A stretch of 64,000 nucleotides of DNA from Rhodococcoides kyotonense (GCF_001645385.1 NZ_LVHI01000023.1:539969-603968), one strand, 5' to 3'; shown: positions 7,784 through 20,505, counted from the first letter of the stretch. Numbers and translations: made by a program. Notes: generated by a model from the sequence alone, not told the origin.

Positions 7784-9318
7784 CACCGGCCTCCAGCCTG
7801 GCTCGTGTCGCCGTCGACCTCGACGACGGTGGCCTGAACCGCCGGAGAGACGATGTCCAACAACGGTTTCGGATACACGCCGAGCACGATCAAGAGCGCG
7901 ATCAGCGGGGTCACGACGAGCAGTTCACGCGGAACGAGGTCTTTCATCCCGTCGTTCGCCGACGACCGCGGGCCGGTCATGATGCGCTGATACAGCCACA
8001 GAATGTAGATCGCCGACAGGACGAGCGCAGCCGTCGCGACGACGCCTGCCACGTGGTAGCGCGCGAACGTCCCGATGAGAACGAGGAATTCGCTGACGAA
8101 CGGCGCCAGACCGGGAAGCGACAGTGTCGCCAGCCCCGCGATCAGGAACGTGCCCGCGAGGACCGGTGCAACCTTCTGGACTCCGCCGTAGTGCGCGATG
8201 ACACGAGTGCCGCGCCGAGACACGAGAAAGCCCGCAACGAGAAAGAGTGCAGCCGTGGAGATTCCGTGGTTGACCATGTACAGGGTCGACCCGGCCTGAC
8301 CTTGTGCGGTCATTGCGAAGATCCCGAGGATGATGAACCCGAAATGGGAGATCGACGTGTACGCGATGAGTCGCATGACGTCGGTCTGCGCGATGGCGAG
8401 CACGGCGCCGTACACGATTCCGATGACGGCGAGCGTCACGATCAGGGGTGCGAAGTACCGCGACGCGTCCGGGAACAGTTGTAAGCAGTATCGGAGCATG
8501 CCGAACGTGCCCACCTTGTCGACCACGGCCATCATCAGGACGGCACTCGCCGGAGTCGACTCGACGGCCGCGTCGGGCAACCACGTGTGGAACGGCCACA
8601 GCGGAGCTTTGACGGCGAACGCGAACATGAACCCGAGGAAGAGTGCGTTGAGCACGGTCGAGCTGACACCCAGTTCGCCTGCCGACGCGGCGGCTGCGAT
8701 CTCGCGGAAGCCGAACGTGCCCGCCTCGAACGCGTCGGACCGTGCTGTGACGACGTACAGCCCGACGACCGCGGCCAGCATGACGAGTCCGCCTGCGAGG
8801 TTGTAGAGCAAGAACTTCACCGCCGCCGCTGCGCGTCCCGGCCCACCGAAGCCGCCGATGAGGAAGTACATCGGAATCAGCATCGCTTCGAAAAAGACGT
8901 AGAAGAGCAGTACGTCGAGCGCGCAGAACGACATCAACACCATGGACTCGACGAGCAACATCGACGCGACGTACGTGTGCGCCGACCGACCGCCCCGGGG
9001 ATCGTGCCAGCCGGCAAGCAGCAGCAGCGGCAACAGGACCGTCGTGAGCAGCACGAGAACGAGCGCGATCCCGTCGACACCCAGTTCGTATCGCGCACCG
9101 AAAGACTCGATCCACCATTGTGATTCGACGAACTGGAAGTCGTCACCGCCGGGTTGGAACTGCACCACCAGCGCGACGGCGACGGCAAGCGTCAGCACGG
9201 ACGCCACGAGCGCGACGATCTTGGCCGCGTCGGGGCGAGTGCGCGGCACGACGACCACCGCGATCGCGCCGAGAAGCGGCAGAGCCCACAGCGTCGTCAG
9301 CCACGGAAACGAGGTCAC
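7783..9318 (-). CDS. nuoM: NADH-quinone oxidoreductase subunit M
   Basis: This 511-residue antiporter-like membrane subunit of complex I is one of the three large proton-channel subunits (L, M, N). It shows the essential Glu/Lys helices ([41 protein letters not shown]) and the broken-helix region around [17 protein letters not shown] 9318 overlaps the nuoL stop by 4 nt, consistent with translational coupling. GTG 9321 is an alternative start. Confidence 0.96.
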   Translation of the reverse strand: MTSFPWLTTLWALPLLGAIAVVVVPRTRPDAAKIVALVASVLTLAVAVALVVQFQPGGDDFQFVESQWWIESFGARYELGVDGIALVLVLLTTVLLPLLLLAGWHDPRGGRSAHTYVASMLLVESMVLMSFCALDVLLFYVFFEAMLIPMYFLIGGFGGPGRAAAAVKFLLYNLAGGLVMLAAVVGLYVVTARSDAFEAGTFGFREIAAAASAGELGVSSTVLNALFLGFMFAFAVKAPLWPFHTWLPDAAVESTPASAVLMMAVVDKVGTFGMLRYCLQLFPDASRYFAPLIVTLAVIGIVYGAVLAIAQTDVMRLIAYTSISHFGFIILGIFAMTAQGQAGSTLYMVNHGISTAALFLVAGFLVSRRGTRVIAHYGGVQKVAPVLAGTFLIAGLATLSLPGLAPFVSEFLVLIGTFARYHVAGVVATAALVLSAIYILWLYQRIMTGPRSSANDGMKDLVPRELLVVTPLIALLIVLGVYPKPLLDIVSPAVQATVVEVDGDTSQAGGR

Positions 9319-11267
9319 CACACCATCACCGCCACCATCATCGCGAGAACGACCGCCGTGCCCGCCAACATCGTCAGCGCATACGACCGGACGTAGCCGG
9401 ACTGAACCTGCCTGATCCGCGTCGACAGACTCGACACGCCCCCGGACACCCCGCGTGTGACTCCCGCTATCGCAGCCTCGTCGAATCGTGCTGCGGCGCG
9501 GGTCAATTCCTGGCCGGGACGCATCAGGAGCGCTTCGTTGACGGCGTCACCGTAGAGGTCGCGTCGCGCCGCCGTCGTCAACGCCGAGACGGGCTCGGGA
9601 GCGACCGACGGAACCGCCGACCGCGCATAACGCATGTACGCCACGGCGATTCCCACCGCCACGACGCCCAGCGCGAGGACCGTCACGACCCACGCGGGCA
9701 GCATGTGTGCTTCCTCGGCCTCGCCGACGACGGGAACGAGCCAGTTCGACAGCGAACCTCCGACGGTCAGTAGCGCTCCCGCAGCGACGGATCCGACAGC
9801 GAGGACGATCATCGGTGCCGTCATCACCGACGGCGACTCGTGTGGGTGTGAGCCTTCCCCAACTTGGTCGTTCCTGCCGGCTCCACTCCCGTCCTCAACT
9901 GGGTCGTTCCTGCCGGCTCCACTCCCGCCGTCCCACCGAGCGTCGCCGAAGAACGTCATGAGCATCACCCGCGTCATGTAGAACGCGGTGAGGCCCGCGC
10001 CGACCAAGGTGGCGACACCGAGGACGACGCCCTGCACGCCGCCGGCGCCGAAGGCGGTCTCGATGATCTTGTCCTTGGCGAAGAAGCCGGAGAACGGCGG
10101 GACGCCGATGATGGCGAGATATCCGAGGCCGAACGTGACGAACGTGATGGGCATCGCCGTGCGCAGAGCACCGTATTTGCGCATGTCCACCTCGTCGTTC
10201 ATGCCGTGCATGACCGAACCCGCGCCGAGGAAAAGACCTGCCTTGAAGAAGCCGTGCGTCAGCAACAGCATGATCGCGAACGTGTAGCCGGCGGGACCGA
10301 GCCCCGCCGCGAGCACCATGTACCCGATCTGGCTCATCGTCGACGCCGCGAGAGCCTTCTTGATGTCGTCCTTCGCGCAACCGATGACGGCGCCGAACAG
10401 CAGCGTCACGGCTCCGACCGCCACGACGGCGGCCTGAGCGGCCGGCGCGGACTCGAAGACGGGTCCGGCTCGGACGATCAGGTAGACCCCGGCCGTCACC
10501 ATCGTGGCGGCATGGATCAAGGCCGACACCGGCGTCGGTCCTTCCATGGCGTCGCCGAGCCACGACTGCAACGGCACCTGCGCGGACTTGCCGCATGCGG
10601 CCAGAAGCAGGACGAGTCCGAGCGCGGTCAGCGTCCCGGAACTCGTGTCGTCGACACCAGCGAAGACGTCGTCGAACGAGACGCTGCCGTACGTCGCGAA
10701 CATGATCATCAGCGCGACCATCAGTCCGATGTCGCCGACCCGGTTGACGACGAACGCCTTCTTGGCCGCCGTCGCCGCCGACGGCTTGTACTGCCAGAAG
10801 CCGATCAACAGGTACGACGCAAGTCCGACGCCTTCCCAGCCCACGTACAGGCCGAGGAAGTTGTCAGCGGTGACGAGCAGCAGCATCGCCGCCAGAAACA
10901 GGTTGAGATAGGCGAAGAACCGTCGGCGATCGGGATCGTCGGCCATGTAGCCGATCGCGTAGACGTGGATGAGCGAACCCACTCCGGTGATGAGCAGCAC
11001 GAAGCACATCGACAGCTGATCGAGTCGGAATCCGAAGTCCACCTGCAGGTCCGCGACAGGAATCCAGCTGAACAACGTCTCGGACACTGCCCGCTCGTCG
11101 GCGGGCTTGCCGAGCATGTCGGCGAACAGTACGAGCGCATACACGAATGCCGCCGACGACATCACCGTGCCGACCAGATGACCGAAACGATCCGTCCGCC
11201 GGCCGAGCAGCAACAGAACGACCGCTCCCAGCAACGGCAACGCGGGGAGAATCCAGATGGCGGTCAT
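9315..11267 (-). CDS. nuoL: NADH-quinone oxidoreductase subunit L
   Basis: This is a 650-residue subunit with antiporter-like helices and the long lateral C-terminal helix of complex I. Visible motifs include [47 protein letters not shown] and [18 protein letters not shown]. Oddly, a cytoplasmic or periplasmic loop near residues 442-472 contains a Gly/Asp-rich stretch made of two copies of [15 protein letters not shown] sequence, encoded by a 36-bp tandem duplication. It should be tolerated as a loop insertion between helices. ATG 11267 starts 1 nt after the nuoK stop. Confidence 0.96.
   Translation of the reverse strand: MTAIWILPALPLLGAVVLLLLGRRTDRFGHLVGTVMSSAAFVYALVLFADMLGKPADERAVSETLFSWIPVADLQVDFGFRLDQLSMCFVLLITGVGSLIHVYAIGYMADDPDRRRFFAYLNLFLAAMLLLVTADNFLGLYVGWEGVGLASYLLIGFWQYKPSAATAAKKAFVVNRVGDIGLMVALMIMFATYGSVSFDDVFAGVDDTSSGTLTALGLVLLLAACGKSAQVPLQSWLGDAMEGPTPVSALIHAATMVTAGVYLIVRAGPVFESAPAAQAAVVAVGAVTLLFGAVIGCAKDDIKKALAASTMSQIGYMVLAAGLGPAGYTFAIMLLLTHGFFKAGLFLGAGSVMHGMNDEVDMRKYGALRTAMPITFVTFGLGYLAIIGVPPFSGFFAKDKIIETAFGAGGVQGVVLGVATLVGAGLTAFYMTRVMLMTFFGDARWDGGSGAGRNDPVEDGSGAGRNDQVGEGSHPHESPSVMTAPMIVLAVGSVAAGALLTVGGSLSNWLVPVVGEAEEAHMLPAWVVTVLALGVVAVGIAVAYMRYARSAVPSVAPEPVSALTTAARRDLYGDAVNEALLMRPGQELTRAAARFDEAAIAGVTRGVSGGVSSLSTRIRQVQSGYVRSYALTMLAGTAVVLAMMVAVMVW
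9861..9927. repeat. 36-bp tandem duplication inside nuoL
   Basis: The 26-base segment starting GGTCGTTCCTGCCGG at 9866-9891 recurs without change at 9902-9927, with a period of 36 nt. The AACT before each copy also matches. The period is a multiple of three, so the frame of nuoL is kept and the protein gains a 12-residue repeat rich in Gly, Asp and Asn. Confidence 0.9.
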
Positions 11268-11268
11268 G

Positions 11269-11568
11269 TCAGTTCTTCAGCAGTCGGGCGTCGTCGACCG
11301 AGGCCGTCCGTCGGGTGCGGAAGATCGTCATGATGATGGCGAGGCCGACGACCACCTCGGCTGCGGCGACGACCATCGTGAAGAACGCGAACACCTGGCC
11401 CTCCAAGTTCCCGTGCATGCGAGCGAACGTGACGAACGCGAGATTCGCTGCGTTGAGCATCAACTCGACGCACATGAACACGACGATCGCGTTGCGGCGC
11501 AGCAGCACTCCTGCAGCGCCGATCGTGAACAGCAACACCGACAGATACAGGTAGTTCTCGGGATTCAC
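11269..11568 (-). CDS. nuoK: NADH-quinone oxidoreductase subunit K
   Basis: This 99-residue, three-helix membrane subunit of complex I contains the two conserved Glu helices: [16 protein letters not shown] and [13 protein letters not shown]. These Glu residues belong to the proton-translocating chain between NuoJ/A/H and the antiporter subunits. GTG 11568 overlaps the nuoJ stop (GTGA) and the encoded N-terminus [10 protein letters not shown] is typical for the family. The upstream reading frame is open far into nuoJ but is not part of this protein. Confidence 0.95.
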   Translation of the reverse strand: MNPENYLYLSVLLFTIGAAGVLLRRNAIVVFMCVELMLNAANLAFVTFARMHGNLEGQVFAFFTMVVAAAEVVVGLAIIMTIFRTRRTASVDDARLLKN

Positions 11569-12296
11569 GATGCGCCCCCGTCCGGATTGCCTCGGTGCCC
11601 TCGATGCATCGGATTGACCGACAGTTCCGACGGGGACCCGTCGGGCAGCCGCGCGGGCCAGTCGACGGCGTTGTGCCGGGCGTAGACGCCGGGGCTCGGC
11701 ATCGGAGTCACATGCGAGCCGTCCTTGAAGCGTTGCTCGGACAGTGCGCGCTGACCCTTGCGTTCCTCGAAGTGCTCGCGATGCGCCAACACCATCGCAC
11801 CGATCGTCGCGATGATCAGCAACGCGCCCGTCAGTTCGAACGCCCACAGGTAGCGGATGAAGATCAATTCCGCGAGGCCCTCGACGTTACCGCCTGCGTT
11901 GGCGGCTTCCATGCCGACGAAGTCCGGACGTCCGGACTCCACCGACGCATTGCCGATGGCCCCGATCACGACGAGTCCGAAGCCGATTCCCGCGGCGACG
12001 GCGGCAGGACGCTGCCCCTTCATCGTCTCGGTCAGCGAATCGGCCGAATCGACGCCGACGAGCATCAGCACGAACAGGAACAGCATCATCACCGCGCCGG
12101 TGTAGACGACGACCTGCACGACACCGAGGAAGATCGCGCCCTGTGCGATGTAGAACACCGCCAGGATGATCATCGTGACGGCGAGGAAAAGCGCGGAGTA
12201 GACCGCTTTCGTCGCGCAGACCATCGCCACCGCGCCCAGAACCGCGAGACCGCCGAGGAGCCAGAATTGCACGGCCTCGGCGGTGGACGTGGTCAC
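11565..12296 (-). CDS. nuoJ: NADH-quinone oxidoreductase subunit J
   Basis: This 243-residue membrane subunit of complex I has five helices in the first 165 residues, including [28 protein letters not shown] with the pi-bulge region of TM3. It carries a polar C-terminal extension of roughly 60 residues after the last helix (from [12 protein letters not shown]), as is usual in actinobacteria and absent from E. coli NuoJ. GTG 12296 overlaps the nuoI stop by 4 nt. Confidence 0.94.
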   Translation of the reverse strand: MTTSTAEAVQFWLLGGLAVLGAVAMVCATKAVYSALFLAVTMIILAVFYIAQGAIFLGVVQVVVYTGAVMMLFLFVLMLVGVDSADSLTETMKGQRPAAVAAGIGFGLVVIGAIGNASVESGRPDFVGMEAANAGGNVEGLAELIFIRYLWAFELTGALLIIATIGAMVLAHREHFEERKGQRALSEQRFKDGSHVTPMPSPGVYARHNAVDWPARLPDGSPSELSVNPMHRGHRGNPDGGAS

Positions 12297-12796
12297 CGGA
12301 CTTCTCCCCGGTAGTAGTCGGCCTCGGTGGCGCCGTCGGCCATCGGGTGTGGTGCCGGTTCCACGCCTGGCTCGACGGGCGCCAGCAGACGATCCTTCTC
12401 GTAGATCAGGTCGGCGCGATTGTCGTCGACGAGTTCGTAGTCGTTCGTCATCGTCAGCGCCCGGGTGGGACAGGCCTCGATGCACAGCCCGCATCCGATG
12501 CAGCGTAGATAGTTGATCTGGTAGACCACGCCGTACCGTTCACCGGGCGAATAGCGCTCCTCGTCGGTGTTGTCCGCACCCTCGACGTAGATCGCGTCGG
12601 CCGGGCACGCCCATGCGCACAGTTCGCAGCCGATGCATTTCTCCAGGCCGTCGGCGTACCGGTTCAGCCGGTGGCGTCCGTGGTAGCGCGCCGCGGTCGG
12701 CGCCTTCTGTTCGGGATAGAACTCGGTGACGGGTTTGGTGAACATCGTCCGGAACGTCACGCCGAATCCTGCGACGGGGCCAAGGAAATCAGGCAT
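12293..12796 (-). CDS. nuoI: NADH-quinone oxidoreductase subunit I (8Fe-8S ferredoxin type)
   Basis: This 167-residue peripheral-arm subunit holds clusters N6a and N6b. Two CxxCxxCxxxCP motifs are seen: [12 protein letters not shown] and [12 protein letters not shown]. It passes electrons from NuoG toward NuoB. The ATG at 12796, giving [12 protein letters not shown], was chosen over the long upstream frame because it overlaps the end of nuoH by 8 nt and fits the family N-terminus. A short C-terminal extension rich in Pro and acidic residues is present. Confidence 0.95.
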   Translation of the reverse strand: MPDFLGPVAGFGVTFRTMFTKPVTEFYPEQKAPTAARYHGRHRLNRYADGLEKCIGCELCAWACPADAIYVEGADNTDEERYSPGERYGVVYQINYLRCIGCGLCIEACPTRALTMTNDYELVDDNRADLIYEKDRLLAPVEPGVEPAPHPMADGATEADYYRGEVR

Positions 12797-14036
12797 CGCT
12801 GCGCTCCTTCTCTGGGGTCGGCACCGTCTGCCCCGGCAGGGGTGGGACGGGGAAGCCGCCGGCCATCGGGTCGAACGGGGGGAGTTCACCGGTCGGAGGC
12901 GCCGGTTCCGGCTCACGACCGCGCCTGCGCCAGAAGGCGTAGGCCACGGCTACCGCGACGATCGCACTGGCGACGACGAGGGCGACAGCGGACGAACCGT
13001 AGCCCTCGACGCGGAAGGCGCGGACGGTCGCAACGAGAACGATCCACACGAGGGACACCGGAATCAGCACTTTCCAGCCCAGATTCATGAACTGGTCGTA
13101 GCGCAGGCGAGGGAGCGTCGCCCGCAGCCAGACGAACACGAACAGGAACGCCCAGACCTTCAGCGTGAACCACAGCACCGGCCACCACCCGGAATCGGCG
13201 CCGTCCCACAGGTCGATCGGGAACGGTGCGTGCCACCCACCGAGGAACAGCGTCGTGGCGAGCGCCGAGACGGTCACCATGTTGACGTACTCGGCGAGCA
13301 TGAACAGCGCGAAATTGAGCGACGAGTATTCGGTGTGGAAGCCGCCGACGAGTTCGCCTTCGGCCTCGGGGAGGTCGAACGGCGCGCGATTGGTCTCACC
13401 GACCATCGAGGTCAGATAGATGACGAACGACGGGAAGAGCAAGAAGATGTACCAGGTGTTCGTTTGCGCCGCAACGATTCCCGACGTCGACATCGTCCCG
13501 GCGTGGAGGAACACCGCGACGAAGGACAATCCCATCGCGATTTCGTACGAGATCACCTGCGCCGTCGATCGCAGTCCGCCGAGCAGGGGATAGGTCGAAC
13601 CGGATGCCCATCCCGCCAACACGATTCCGTACACGCCGACGGACGTGACGGCCAGGATGTACAGAACACCGACCGAGAAGTCGGTCAGTTGCAACGGAGT
13701 TCGGTGACCGAAGACGGACACCACGGGTCCGAACGGAATGACCGCGAACGCCATGAACGCCGGAACGATCGCGATGACGGGGGCCAGCAGGTAGACCGGT
13801 CTGTCGATTCCTTTCGGAACGATGCCTTCCTTCAGTGCCAATTTCACGCCGTCGGCGAGGCTCTGCAACATGCCGCCAGGTCCGACGCGGTTCGGTCCGA
13901 CCCGACTCTGCATGCGAGCCATCACTTTTCGCTCGGCGAGGATTGCGATCAGCGGGGTCAGGATCAAGAACACGAAGATTGCGACAGCCTTGGCGACGAC
14001 GAGCCACCAGGGGTCGACGCCGAATCCTTCGATCAC
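12789..14036 (-). CDS. nuoH: NADH-quinone oxidoreductase subunit H
   Basis: This 415-residue, 8-helix membrane subunit joins the peripheral arm to the membrane arm at the quinone site. Conserved segments are [28 protein letters not shown], and the acidic cytoplasmic loop [27 protein letters not shown] Pro-rich tail of about 40 residues follows the last helix. The start is GTG 14036, directly after the nuoG stop codon. Confidence 0.96.
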   Translation of the reverse strand: MIEGFGVDPWWLVVAKAVAIFVFLILTPLIAILAERKVMARMQSRVGPNRVGPGGMLQSLADGVKLALKEGIVPKGIDRPVYLLAPVIAIVPAFMAFAVIPFGPVVSVFGHRTPLQLTDFSVGVLYILAVTSVGVYGIVLAGWASGSTYPLLGGLRSTAQVISYEIAMGLSFVAVFLHAGTMSTSGIVAAQTNTWYIFLLFPSFVIYLTSMVGETNRAPFDLPEAEGELVGGFHTEYSSLNFALFMLAEYVNMVTVSALATTLFLGGWHAPFPIDLWDGADSGWWPVLWFTLKVWAFLFVFVWLRATLPRLRYDQFMNLGWKVLIPVSLVWIVLVATVRAFRVEGYGSSAVALVVASAIVAVAVAYAFWRRRGREPEPAPPTGELPPFDPMAGGFPVPPLPGQTVPTPEKERSDA

Positions 14037-16418
14037 TTAGGTCACCTCACTTGCGGCGTGGATCCGCACCACTGCACCGTTACCGACGGCCAACGCCGCA
14101 TTGACTTCGCTGCCCGGCGATCGACGCGGCAGCCACACCACGCGATGGGGGAGGTCGCTGATCGCGAGCGGCAGTGTGATCGCTCCGCGCTCGGACGTCA
14201 CCGTCACCCACTCGCCGTTCGATGCTCCGATCTCGCGAGCGGTGCCTGCGGACAGGCGAACGACCGGTGTCCTGGCCGTGCCGGCGAGATGCGGCTCGCC
14301 GTCCTGCATCCGGCCCGAGTCGAGCAGCATGCGCCACGTCGACAGCACTGCCTCGCCGGGACCGGGTGTCGGCGCTCGGTGCGGTGGGTAGGTCGGCGAC
14401 GCGTGGCGCGTGCCCGACCATGCAGGAAGGGCCGCGATCTCGGCGCGAGAGGATGCGCCGTCGGGCAGGCCGATCGGAGTACCCATCTCGGAGGCCAACG
14501 CGTGCAGCACGCGGCCGTCCGGGACGGCACGCGTGCCGGCGACCGCGACGTCGAACGGACGGGGACGCCCTTCCCAATCGAGGAAGATACCCGCCTTCTC
14601 GCTCACGGGCGCCACCGGGAAGACGACGTCGGCGCGTTCGGTGACGCGGCTGCGCCGAATCTCGAGACTCACGACGAACGGCGACGCATCGATAGCCGCT
14701 GCCGCCGACGACGGATCCGGAAGGTCGGCCAGTTCGACGCCACCCACCACGAGCGCTCCCAGCGATCCCGACGCGGCCGCGTCGAGCATCCCGGTCGTGT
14801 CGAGACCGGCCGAGGTGGGTAGGTGCGGGACCGACCAGGCCGCGGCGAGACCAGCGGACCCTCGTTCGTCGGTGACGGGTATGCCGCCGGGAAGTACGAG
14901 GGGAAGCGCCCCGGCGTCGAGTGCGCCCCGATCACCCGCACGCCGCGGCACCCAGGCGATCGTGGCACCTGTCGCGCGAGCGAATCGGACCACGGCCGAG
15001 AGCGCACCGGGGGATTCGGCGAGTCGTTCGCCGACCATGACGACGGTTCCCGGGGCCGCGGTCATCTCCGATTCCTGCGATGTCGCCAGACCGTCGAGCA
15101 CCTCCGCCTCACCGGACGGCACGCATCGGATCAGCCGCGCTCCCAGTTTGACGACGCCTGCAGAGGCGAACGGCGCGATGGCACACACGTTCAGGCCCGA
15201 CGCGCGGACGGCCTTGCGCAGTCGGAGGAACACCATCGGCGACTCCTCCTCCGGTTCGAATCCGACGAGGAGGACTTCCGGTGCTTGCTCGAGGCGCCTG
15301 TACGTGACGTCCGTCGACCGGGCCGCGACGTGGGACGCGAGGAACTCCGTCTCCTCACGGCTGTGCGGGCGCGCACGGAAGTCGATGTTGTTGGTACCGA
15401 GAGCGACACGAGCGAATTTCGAATACGCGTAGGCGTCCTCGACGGTGGATCTGCCTCCGACGAGCACTCCGACGTCGCTGCCTGCGGACGCGAGACCACC
15501 GGCGGCGGCTGCGAGGGCCTCGGACCACGACGCCGGGACGAGTTCTCCGCCGCGACGGATCAACGGGGTGGTCAGTCGATCGGGCTCGGTGGCATAGGTG
15601 AACGCCCACCGACCCTTGTCGCAGTTCCACTCCTCGTTGACCTCGGGATCGTCACCGGCCAAGCGTCGCAACACTTTTCCGCGGCGATGGTCGGTGCGCT
15701 GCGCGCATCCGCCGGCGCAGTGCTCGCATGTGCTGGGGGAGGACACGAGGTCGTACGGGCGGGCGCGGAAGCGGTAGGCAGCACCGGTCAACGCGCCCAC
15801 CGGGCAGATCTGCACCGTGTTGCCGGAGAAGTACGACTCGAACTCCTCGCCCTCGTTGATGCCGACCTGTTGCAGCGCACCACGTTCGAGAAGATCGATG
15901 AACGGGTCTCCGGCGATCTGCTCCGAGAAGCGGGTGCATCGTGCACACAGCACGCACCGTTCGCGATCGAGCAGAACCTCGGACGACAGCGGAATCGGTT
16001 TGGGGTACGTGCGTTTGACGTCGACGAATCGCGACTCGGAGCGCCCCGACGACATCGCCTGATTCTGCAGCGGGCATTCGCCACCCTTGTCGCAGATGGG
16101 GCAATCGAGCGGATGATTGATCAGCAGCAGCTCCATGACGCCCTTCTGCGCCTTCTCGGCGACGGGCGAGCTCAACTGGGTGTGGACCACCATTCCGTCC
16201 GTCACGGTCGTGGTACACGACGCAAGTGGCTTGCGTTGTCCCTCCACCTCGACGAGACACTGGCGGCACGCGCCGACCGGGTCGAGAAGTGGATGATCGC
16301 AGAACCTCGGGATCTGAATGCCGGTCATCTCGGCGGCACGGATGACGAGAGTGCCTGCGGGCACGTGCAGTTCGATGCCGTCGATGGTGACGGTCACGGT
16401 TTCGGTCACGGCGGTCAC
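14037..16418 (-). CDS. nuoG: NADH-quinone oxidoreductase subunit G
   Basis: This is the 793-residue Fe-S subunit of the electron-input module. The N-terminal [2Fe-2S] ferredoxin domain reads [23 protein letters not shown]. It is followed by the His/Cys cluster motif ([19 protein letters not shown]) and cluster N4/N5 cysteines ([18 protein letters not shown]). The molybdopterin-oxidoreductase-like domain starts with [12 protein letters not shown], whose Cys spacing suggests that the extra N7 cluster may be kept. It overlaps the nuoF stop by 4 nt. Confidence 0.96.
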   Translation of the reverse strand: MTAVTETVTVTIDGIELHVPAGTLVIRAAEMTGIQIPRFCDHPLLDPVGACRQCLVEVEGQRKPLASCTTTVTDGMVVHTQLSSPVAEKAQKGVMELLLINHPLDCPICDKGGECPLQNQAMSSGRSESRFVDVKRTYPKPIPLSSEVLLDRERCVLCARCTRFSEQIAGDPFIDLLERGALQQVGINEGEEFESYFSGNTVQICPVGALTGAAYRFRARPYDLVSSPSTCEHCAGGCAQRTDHRRGKVLRRLAGDDPEVNEEWNCDKGRWAFTYATEPDRLTTPLIRRGGELVPASWSEALAAAAGGLASAGSDVGVLVGGRSTVEDAYAYSKFARVALGTNNIDFRARPHSREETEFLASHVAARSTDVTYRRLEQAPEVLLVGFEPEEESPMVFLRLRKAVRASGLNVCAIAPFASAGVVKLGARLIRCVPSGEAEVLDGLATSQESEMTAAPGTVVMVGERLAESPGALSAVVRFARATGATIAWVPRRAGDRGALDAGALPLVLPGGIPVTDERGSAGLAAAWSVPHLPTSAGLDTTGMLDAAASGSLGALVVGGVELADLPDPSSAAAAIDASPFVVSLEIRRSRVTERADVVFPVAPVSEKAGIFLDWEGRPRPFDVAVAGTRAVPDGRVLHALASEMGTPIGLPDGASSRAEIAALPAWSGTRHASPTYPPHRAPTPGPGEAVLSTWRMLLDSGRMQDGEPHLAGTARTPVVRLSAGTAREIGASNGEWVTVTSERGAITLPLAISDLPHRVVWLPRRSPGSEVNAALAVGNGAVVRIHAASEVT

Positions 16419-17713
16419 GATGTCAACGCTCCTGCCATGACGGTGCTACGGTGCGGGTCGAACGGACACGGTGCGCCGATGTGTTCGACGTACTCGTCTC
16501 GAAAGTGCTTCAGTGAGGACGTGATCGGACTGACCGCGCCGTCGCCGAGCGCGCAGAACGATCGGCCGAGGATGTTGTCGGAGATGTCGAGCAACGTGTC
16601 CAGATCCTCGGCCGTTCCGAGGCCCGTCTCGAGCCGTGCATAGATCTGTACGAGCCAATACGTGCCCTCGCGACACGGTGTGCATTTTCCGCACGATTCG
16701 TGGGCGTAGAACTCGGTCCAGCGACGTACTGCCCGCACCACGCACGTGGTGTCGTCGAAAATCTGTAATGCCTTGGTGCCCAGCATCGATCCCGCCGCGC
16801 CGACGCCCTCGTAGTCCAACGGGACGTCGAGGTGTTCCTCGGTGAGGATGGGCGTCGACGACCCTCCTGGCGTCCAGAACTTCAGACTGTGACCTGCCCG
16901 CACGCCTCCGGCGTATCCGAGCAGTTCTCGTAGTGTCACCCCGAGCGGTGCTTCGTACTGTCCTGGCCTGGTCACATGACCCGACAACGAATACAACGTG
17001 AACCCGGGCGACTTCTCCGAGCCCATCGATCGGAACCAGTCGGCGCCGCTGCGCAGAATGGACGGGACGCTCGCGATCGACTCGACGTTGTTGACGACCG
17101 TCGGGCACGCGTACAGCCCGGCGACCGCGGGAAACGGCGGACGCAGGCGAGGCTGGCCGCGTCGACCTTCCAACGACTCGATCTGCGCGGTCTCCTCGCC
17201 GCAGATGTAGGCGCCGGCACCTGCGTGAACGATCACGTCGAGGTCGAAGCCGCTTCCGAGAATGTTCCTGCCGAGATAGCCCGCGTCGTACGCCTCGGCG
17301 ACGGCGGCGTGCAGGCGCCGGATCACCGGGACCACTTCGCCGCGAACGTAGATGTACGCCCGATGAGCACGAATCGCGTACGCGGCGATGGCAATCCCCT
17401 CGAGCAACACCTGCGGTGTCGCGAGCAGCAGGGGCATGTCCTTGCACGTACCGGGTTCGGATTCGTCGGCGTTGACCACCAGGTAGTGCGGCTTGTCGTC
17501 GCCCTGAGGGATGAAGCTCCACTTCATCCCCGTCGGGAAACCTGCGCCACCTCGACCGCGCAGACCGGCGTCCTTCACCAGAGCGATGACGTCGTCCTCG
17601 GGCATCGCGAGTGCATTACGCAGGCCTCGGTAACCGTCGTGACGCTCGTACGTGTCGAGCGTCCACGATTCGGGGCTGTCCCAGTAGCGGCTGAGCACCG
17701 GAGTCAATGGCAC
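16415..17713 (-). CDS. nuoF: NADH-quinone oxidoreductase subunit F (FMN/NADH-binding)
   Basis: This 432-residue subunit oxidises NADH through FMN and cluster N3. The NADH/FMN glycine-rich motif [13 protein letters not shown] and the later [22 protein letters not shown] are clear, and the N3 cluster motif [11 protein letters not shown] lies in the C-terminal third. GTG 17713, which gives [12 protein letters not shown], sits 1 nt after the nuoE stop and follows GAAAGGA. The longer upstream frame in the nuoE region is not conserved-looking. Confidence 0.96.
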   Translation of the reverse strand: MPLTPVLSRYWDSPESWTLDTYERHDGYRGLRNALAMPEDDVIALVKDAGLRGRGGAGFPTGMKWSFIPQGDDKPHYLVVNADESEPGTCKDMPLLLATPQVLLEGIAIAAYAIRAHRAYIYVRGEVVPVIRRLHAAVAEAYDAGYLGRNILGSGFDLDVIVHAGAGAYICGEETAQIESLEGRRGQPRLRPPFPAVAGLYACPTVVNNVESIASVPSILRSGADWFRSMGSEKSPGFTLYSLSGHVTRPGQYEAPLGVTLRELLGYAGGVRAGHSLKFWTPGGSSTPILTEEHLDVPLDYEGVGAAGSMLGTKALQIFDDTTCVVRAVRRWTEFYAHESCGKCTPCREGTYWLVQIYARLETGLGTAEDLDTLLDISDNILGRSFCALGDGAVSPITSSLKHFRDEYVEHIGAPCPFDPHRSTVMAGALTS

Positions 17714-17714
17714 G

Positions 17715-18539
17715 TCAACGTCCTTTCTCCGGCGGTACCGATGCCGACGGCGCAGGTGCGGGCTTGTCCTTCGTCGTCTCGGCGGCGGCGGCCTCGGAGC
17801 CGAGCGGTGCGGATCCGCTGTCGGTCGCCTCGGGCGCATCGGGTGCGGTCATGCCCTCGTCGCGCGCGACGCGTAGGCCGGCCAGTGTGGGCGCCCCCGG
17901 TTGTCCGCCTGCCTGCACCGCGCCGAGCCGGTCGTCGGGGAAACCCGCGAGAATTCGTTCGGTCTCACGGAACGGAATCAGCGACGCGCCCCGCGTCGGT
18001 ACCACCTCGCGGCCGGATCGAAGGTCGTCGACGACGGCACGCGCGGATTCGGGCGTCTGGTTGTCGAAGAATTCCCAGTTCACCATGACCACCGGCGCGT
18101 AGTCGCACGCGGCGTTGCACTCGATGTGCGTCACCGTGACCAGGGGATCGTCGTCGGGTACATGCTCGCGCAACGCGTCGTGGATGGCGTCACCGCCCAT
18201 GACGGCGCACAGCGTGTTGGTGCAGACCCCGACGAGATAGTCACCCGTGGGCTCGCGCCGGTACATCGAGTAGAAGGTCGACACCGCAGCGACCTCGGCG
18301 CCGGTGAGGCCGAGTCGGTGCGCGCAGAAGTCGATCCCGGTCGGACTGACGTAGCCCTCCTCCGCCTGCACGAGGTGCAGAAGCGGCAGCAGTGCAGACC
18401 GCGCCATTCTCGAATCAGGTTGTTCGGGAGGCGAATACCGAGCGATGATGCGGTCGGCGTCCTTGTCGAGGCGTGCGCGGACGTCGTCGGGATACGGCGC
18501 AGGTGGGGTCGCGAGACGGACGAAGACAGGATCGCTCAT
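17715..18539 (-). CDS. nuoE: NADH-quinone oxidoreductase subunit E
   Basis: This 274-residue thioredoxin-fold [2Fe-2S] subunit (cluster N1a) begins [13 protein letters not shown]. The cluster ligands are seen as VCTNTLC and [10 protein letters not shown]. The domain ends near residue 195, and a tail of about 80 residues rich in Ala, Pro, Glu and Lys follows, longer than in enteric NuoE. ATG 18539 overlaps the nuoD stop (ATGA). Confidence 0.95.
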   Translation of the reverse strand: MSDPVFVRLATPPAPYPDDVRARLDKDADRIIARYSPPEQPDSRMARSALLPLLHLVQAEEGYVSPTGIDFCAHRLGLTGAEVAAVSTFYSMYRREPTGDYLVGVCTNTLCAVMGGDAIHDALREHVPDDDPLVTVTHIECNAACDYAPVVMVNWEFFDNQTPESARAVVDDLRSGREVVPTRGASLIPFRETERILAGFPDDRLGAVQAGGQPGAPTLAGLRVARDEGMTAPDAPEATDSGSAPLGSEAAAAETTKDKPAPAPSASVPPEKGR

Positions 18540-19852
18540 CGGTCCACCCCGCCCATGACCGGGTCGATGCTGGCGACCGCGGCGATGACGTCGGCGACCA
18601 TGCCGCCCTCGCACGTCGCCGCGACGGCCTGCAGGTTGGTGAACGACGGGTCCCGGTAGTGCACTCGGAACGGGCGTGTACCGCCGTCGCTGACCATGTG
18701 AACGCCGAGCTCGCCGCGCGGAGATTCGACGGCGACGTACACCTGACCTTCGGGCACCCGAAAGCCCTCGGTCACCAGCTTGAAATGGTGGATCAGCGAT
18801 TCCATCGACGTGTCCATGATGTCGCGTACGTGCCCCGGCGAGCTGCCCATCCCGTCCTTGCCGACGGACAGGTCGGCGGGCCACGCGATCTTCTTGTCCT
18901 CCACCATGATCGGGCCGGGACGCAGGCGATCCAGGCACTGCTCGACAATCCGCAGCGACTGCTTCATCTCGTCGATCCGAACGAGGTATCGGCCGTACGC
19001 GTCGCAGCCGGTGTCGGTGGGGACGTCGAACTCGTATGTGTCGTAGCCGCAATACGGCTCGGACTTACGCAGATCGTGGGGGAGACCGGTCGAGCGCAGC
19101 ATCGGACCTGTGATGCCCAACGCCATGCAGCCCGTCAGGTCGAGGTAGCCGATTCCTTTCGTACGGGCCTTCCAGATCTTGTTCTCGTTCAGCAGATCCG
19201 ACATGTCGCGCAGCCGGATCGGTAGAGCCTTCGTCAGTTCACGTACCTTCTCGACGGCTCCTTCCGGAAGGTCCTGCGCCAGCCCTCCCGGCCGGATGTA
19301 CGCATGATTCATGCGAAGACCGGTGATCATCTCGAAGACGTCGAGAATCAGCTCTCGTTCCCTGAACCCGAACAGCATCGCCGTGACGGCTCCGAGTTCC
19401 ATGCCGCCGGTGGCCAGCGCCACGAGGTGCGAGGAGATGCGATTGAGCTCCATCAGCATCACTCGAACGACGGTGGCCCGCTCGGGAATGTCGTCGGTGA
19501 TGTCGAGGAGTTGCTCGACGCCCAGGCAGTATGCCGTCTCGTTGAAGAACGGCGAGAGATAGTCCATGCGGGTGACGAACGTGACGCCCTGTGTCCAGGT
19601 ACGGAATTCGAGGTTCTTCTCGATACCGGTGTGCAGGTAGCCGATTCCGCATCGCGCTTCGGTGACGGTTTCCGCCTCGATCTCGAGGATCAACCGGAGA
19701 ACACCGTGCGTCGACGGATGCTGCGGTCCCATGTTGACGACGATGCGTTCCTCCGAGGCGGAGCCTGCGGATTCGGCCGCTGCCGCGACGATGTCGTCCC
19801 AGTCCTGCCCGGACACGGTGAAGGACTTGTCGTGTCGTGCGATGTCGGTCAT
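18536..19852 (-). CDS. nuoD: NADH-quinone oxidoreductase subunit D
   Basis: This 438-residue hydrogenase-large-subunit relative forms part of the quinone-binding chamber with NuoB and NuoH. Conserved blocks are [15 protein letters not shown], the helix [20 protein letters not shown], and [17 protein letters not shown]. It is a separate gene from nuoC, as in mycobacteria and unlike the fused nuoCD of enterics. ATG 19852 overlaps the nuoC stop by one base. Confidence 0.96.
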   Translation of the reverse strand: MTDIARHDKSFTVSGQDWDDIVAAAAESAGSASEERIVVNMGPQHPSTHGVLRLILEIEAETVTEARCGIGYLHTGIEKNLEFRTWTQGVTFVTRMDYLSPFFNETAYCLGVEQLLDITDDIPERATVVRVMLMELNRISSHLVALATGGMELGAVTAMLFGFRERELILDVFEMITGLRMNHAYIRPGGLAQDLPEGAVEKVRELTKALPIRLRDMSDLLNENKIWKARTKGIGYLDLTGCMALGITGPMLRSTGLPHDLRKSEPYCGYDTYEFDVPTDTGCDAYGRYLVRIDEMKQSLRIVEQCLDRLRPGPIMVEDKKIAWPADLSVGKDGMGSSPGHVRDIMDTSMESLIHHFKLVTEGFRVPEGQVYVAVESPRGELGVHMVSDGGTRPFRVHYRDPSFTNLQAVAATCEGGMVADVIAAVASIDPVMGGVDR

Positions 19853-20505
19853 CAGTTGTACCCCCGTCGCGTGTCGGGTGGCGGGATGCTGGCACCCTTG
19901 TACTCCACCGGAATTCCCCCGAGCGGATAGTCCTTGCGCTGCGGGTGGCCGACCCAGTCGTCGGGCATCTCGATGCGCGTCAACGACGGATGACCGTCGA
20001 ACTGGATGCCGAAGAAGTCGTACGTTTCGCGCTCGTGCCAATCGTTGGTCGGGTAGACGCCCACGAGCGTCGGGATGTGCGGATCCGACTCCGGCACCGA
20101 CACTTCGAGCCTGATGCGGCGGTTGTGCGTGATCGACAGCAACGGGTAGATCGCGTGCAACTCGCGGCCCGAGTTCTGCGGATAGTGGACACCACTCACT
20201 CCGAGGCACATCTCGAAGCGAAGTGCCGGCTCGTTGCGCACCATCGTCGCCACCGGCACGAGGTGCTCGCGTCGGACGTGCAGCGTCAACTGTCCGCGGA
20301 AGACCACGACTTTCTCGATGGCGTCGTCGAACGACAGCCCACGCTCGGACAGGCGCTGCTCCAATTCGTCTGCAACGGAATCGAAGTAGCTGCCGTACGG
20401 TCGGGCGGAGCTGCCCACCACGTGTGTCGGCCGTACCAGTCTTCCGTATCCAGATGTGTCACCGGTACCGCGAACACCGAACATTCCTCGTCGATCGGCC
20501 GTCAC
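19852..20505 (-). CDS. nuoC: NADH-quinone oxidoreductase subunit C
   Basis: This 217-residue peripheral-arm scaffold subunit carries the family signature [22 protein letters not shown] followed by [17 protein letters not shown] 20505 overlaps the nuoB stop by 4 nt and was preferred to the long upstream frame, which is the shadow of nuoB. Confidence 0.94.
   Translation of the reverse strand: MTADRRGMFGVRGTGDTSGYGRLVRPTHVVGSSARPYGSYFDSVADELEQRLSERGLSFDDAIEKVVVFRGQLTLHVRREHLVPVATMVRNEPALRFEMCLGVSGVHYPQNSGRELHAIYPLLSITHNRRIRLEVSVPESDPHIPTLVGVYPTNDWHERETYDFFGIQFDGHPSLTRIEMPDDWVGHPQRKDYPLGGIPVEYKGASIPPPDTRRGYN

Noticed and set aside
12726-14822. Long plus-strand open frame (698 codons) across nuoG-nuoI
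   Set aside because: It spans several well-defined nuo genes in antisense and has biased Arg/His/Asp composition.
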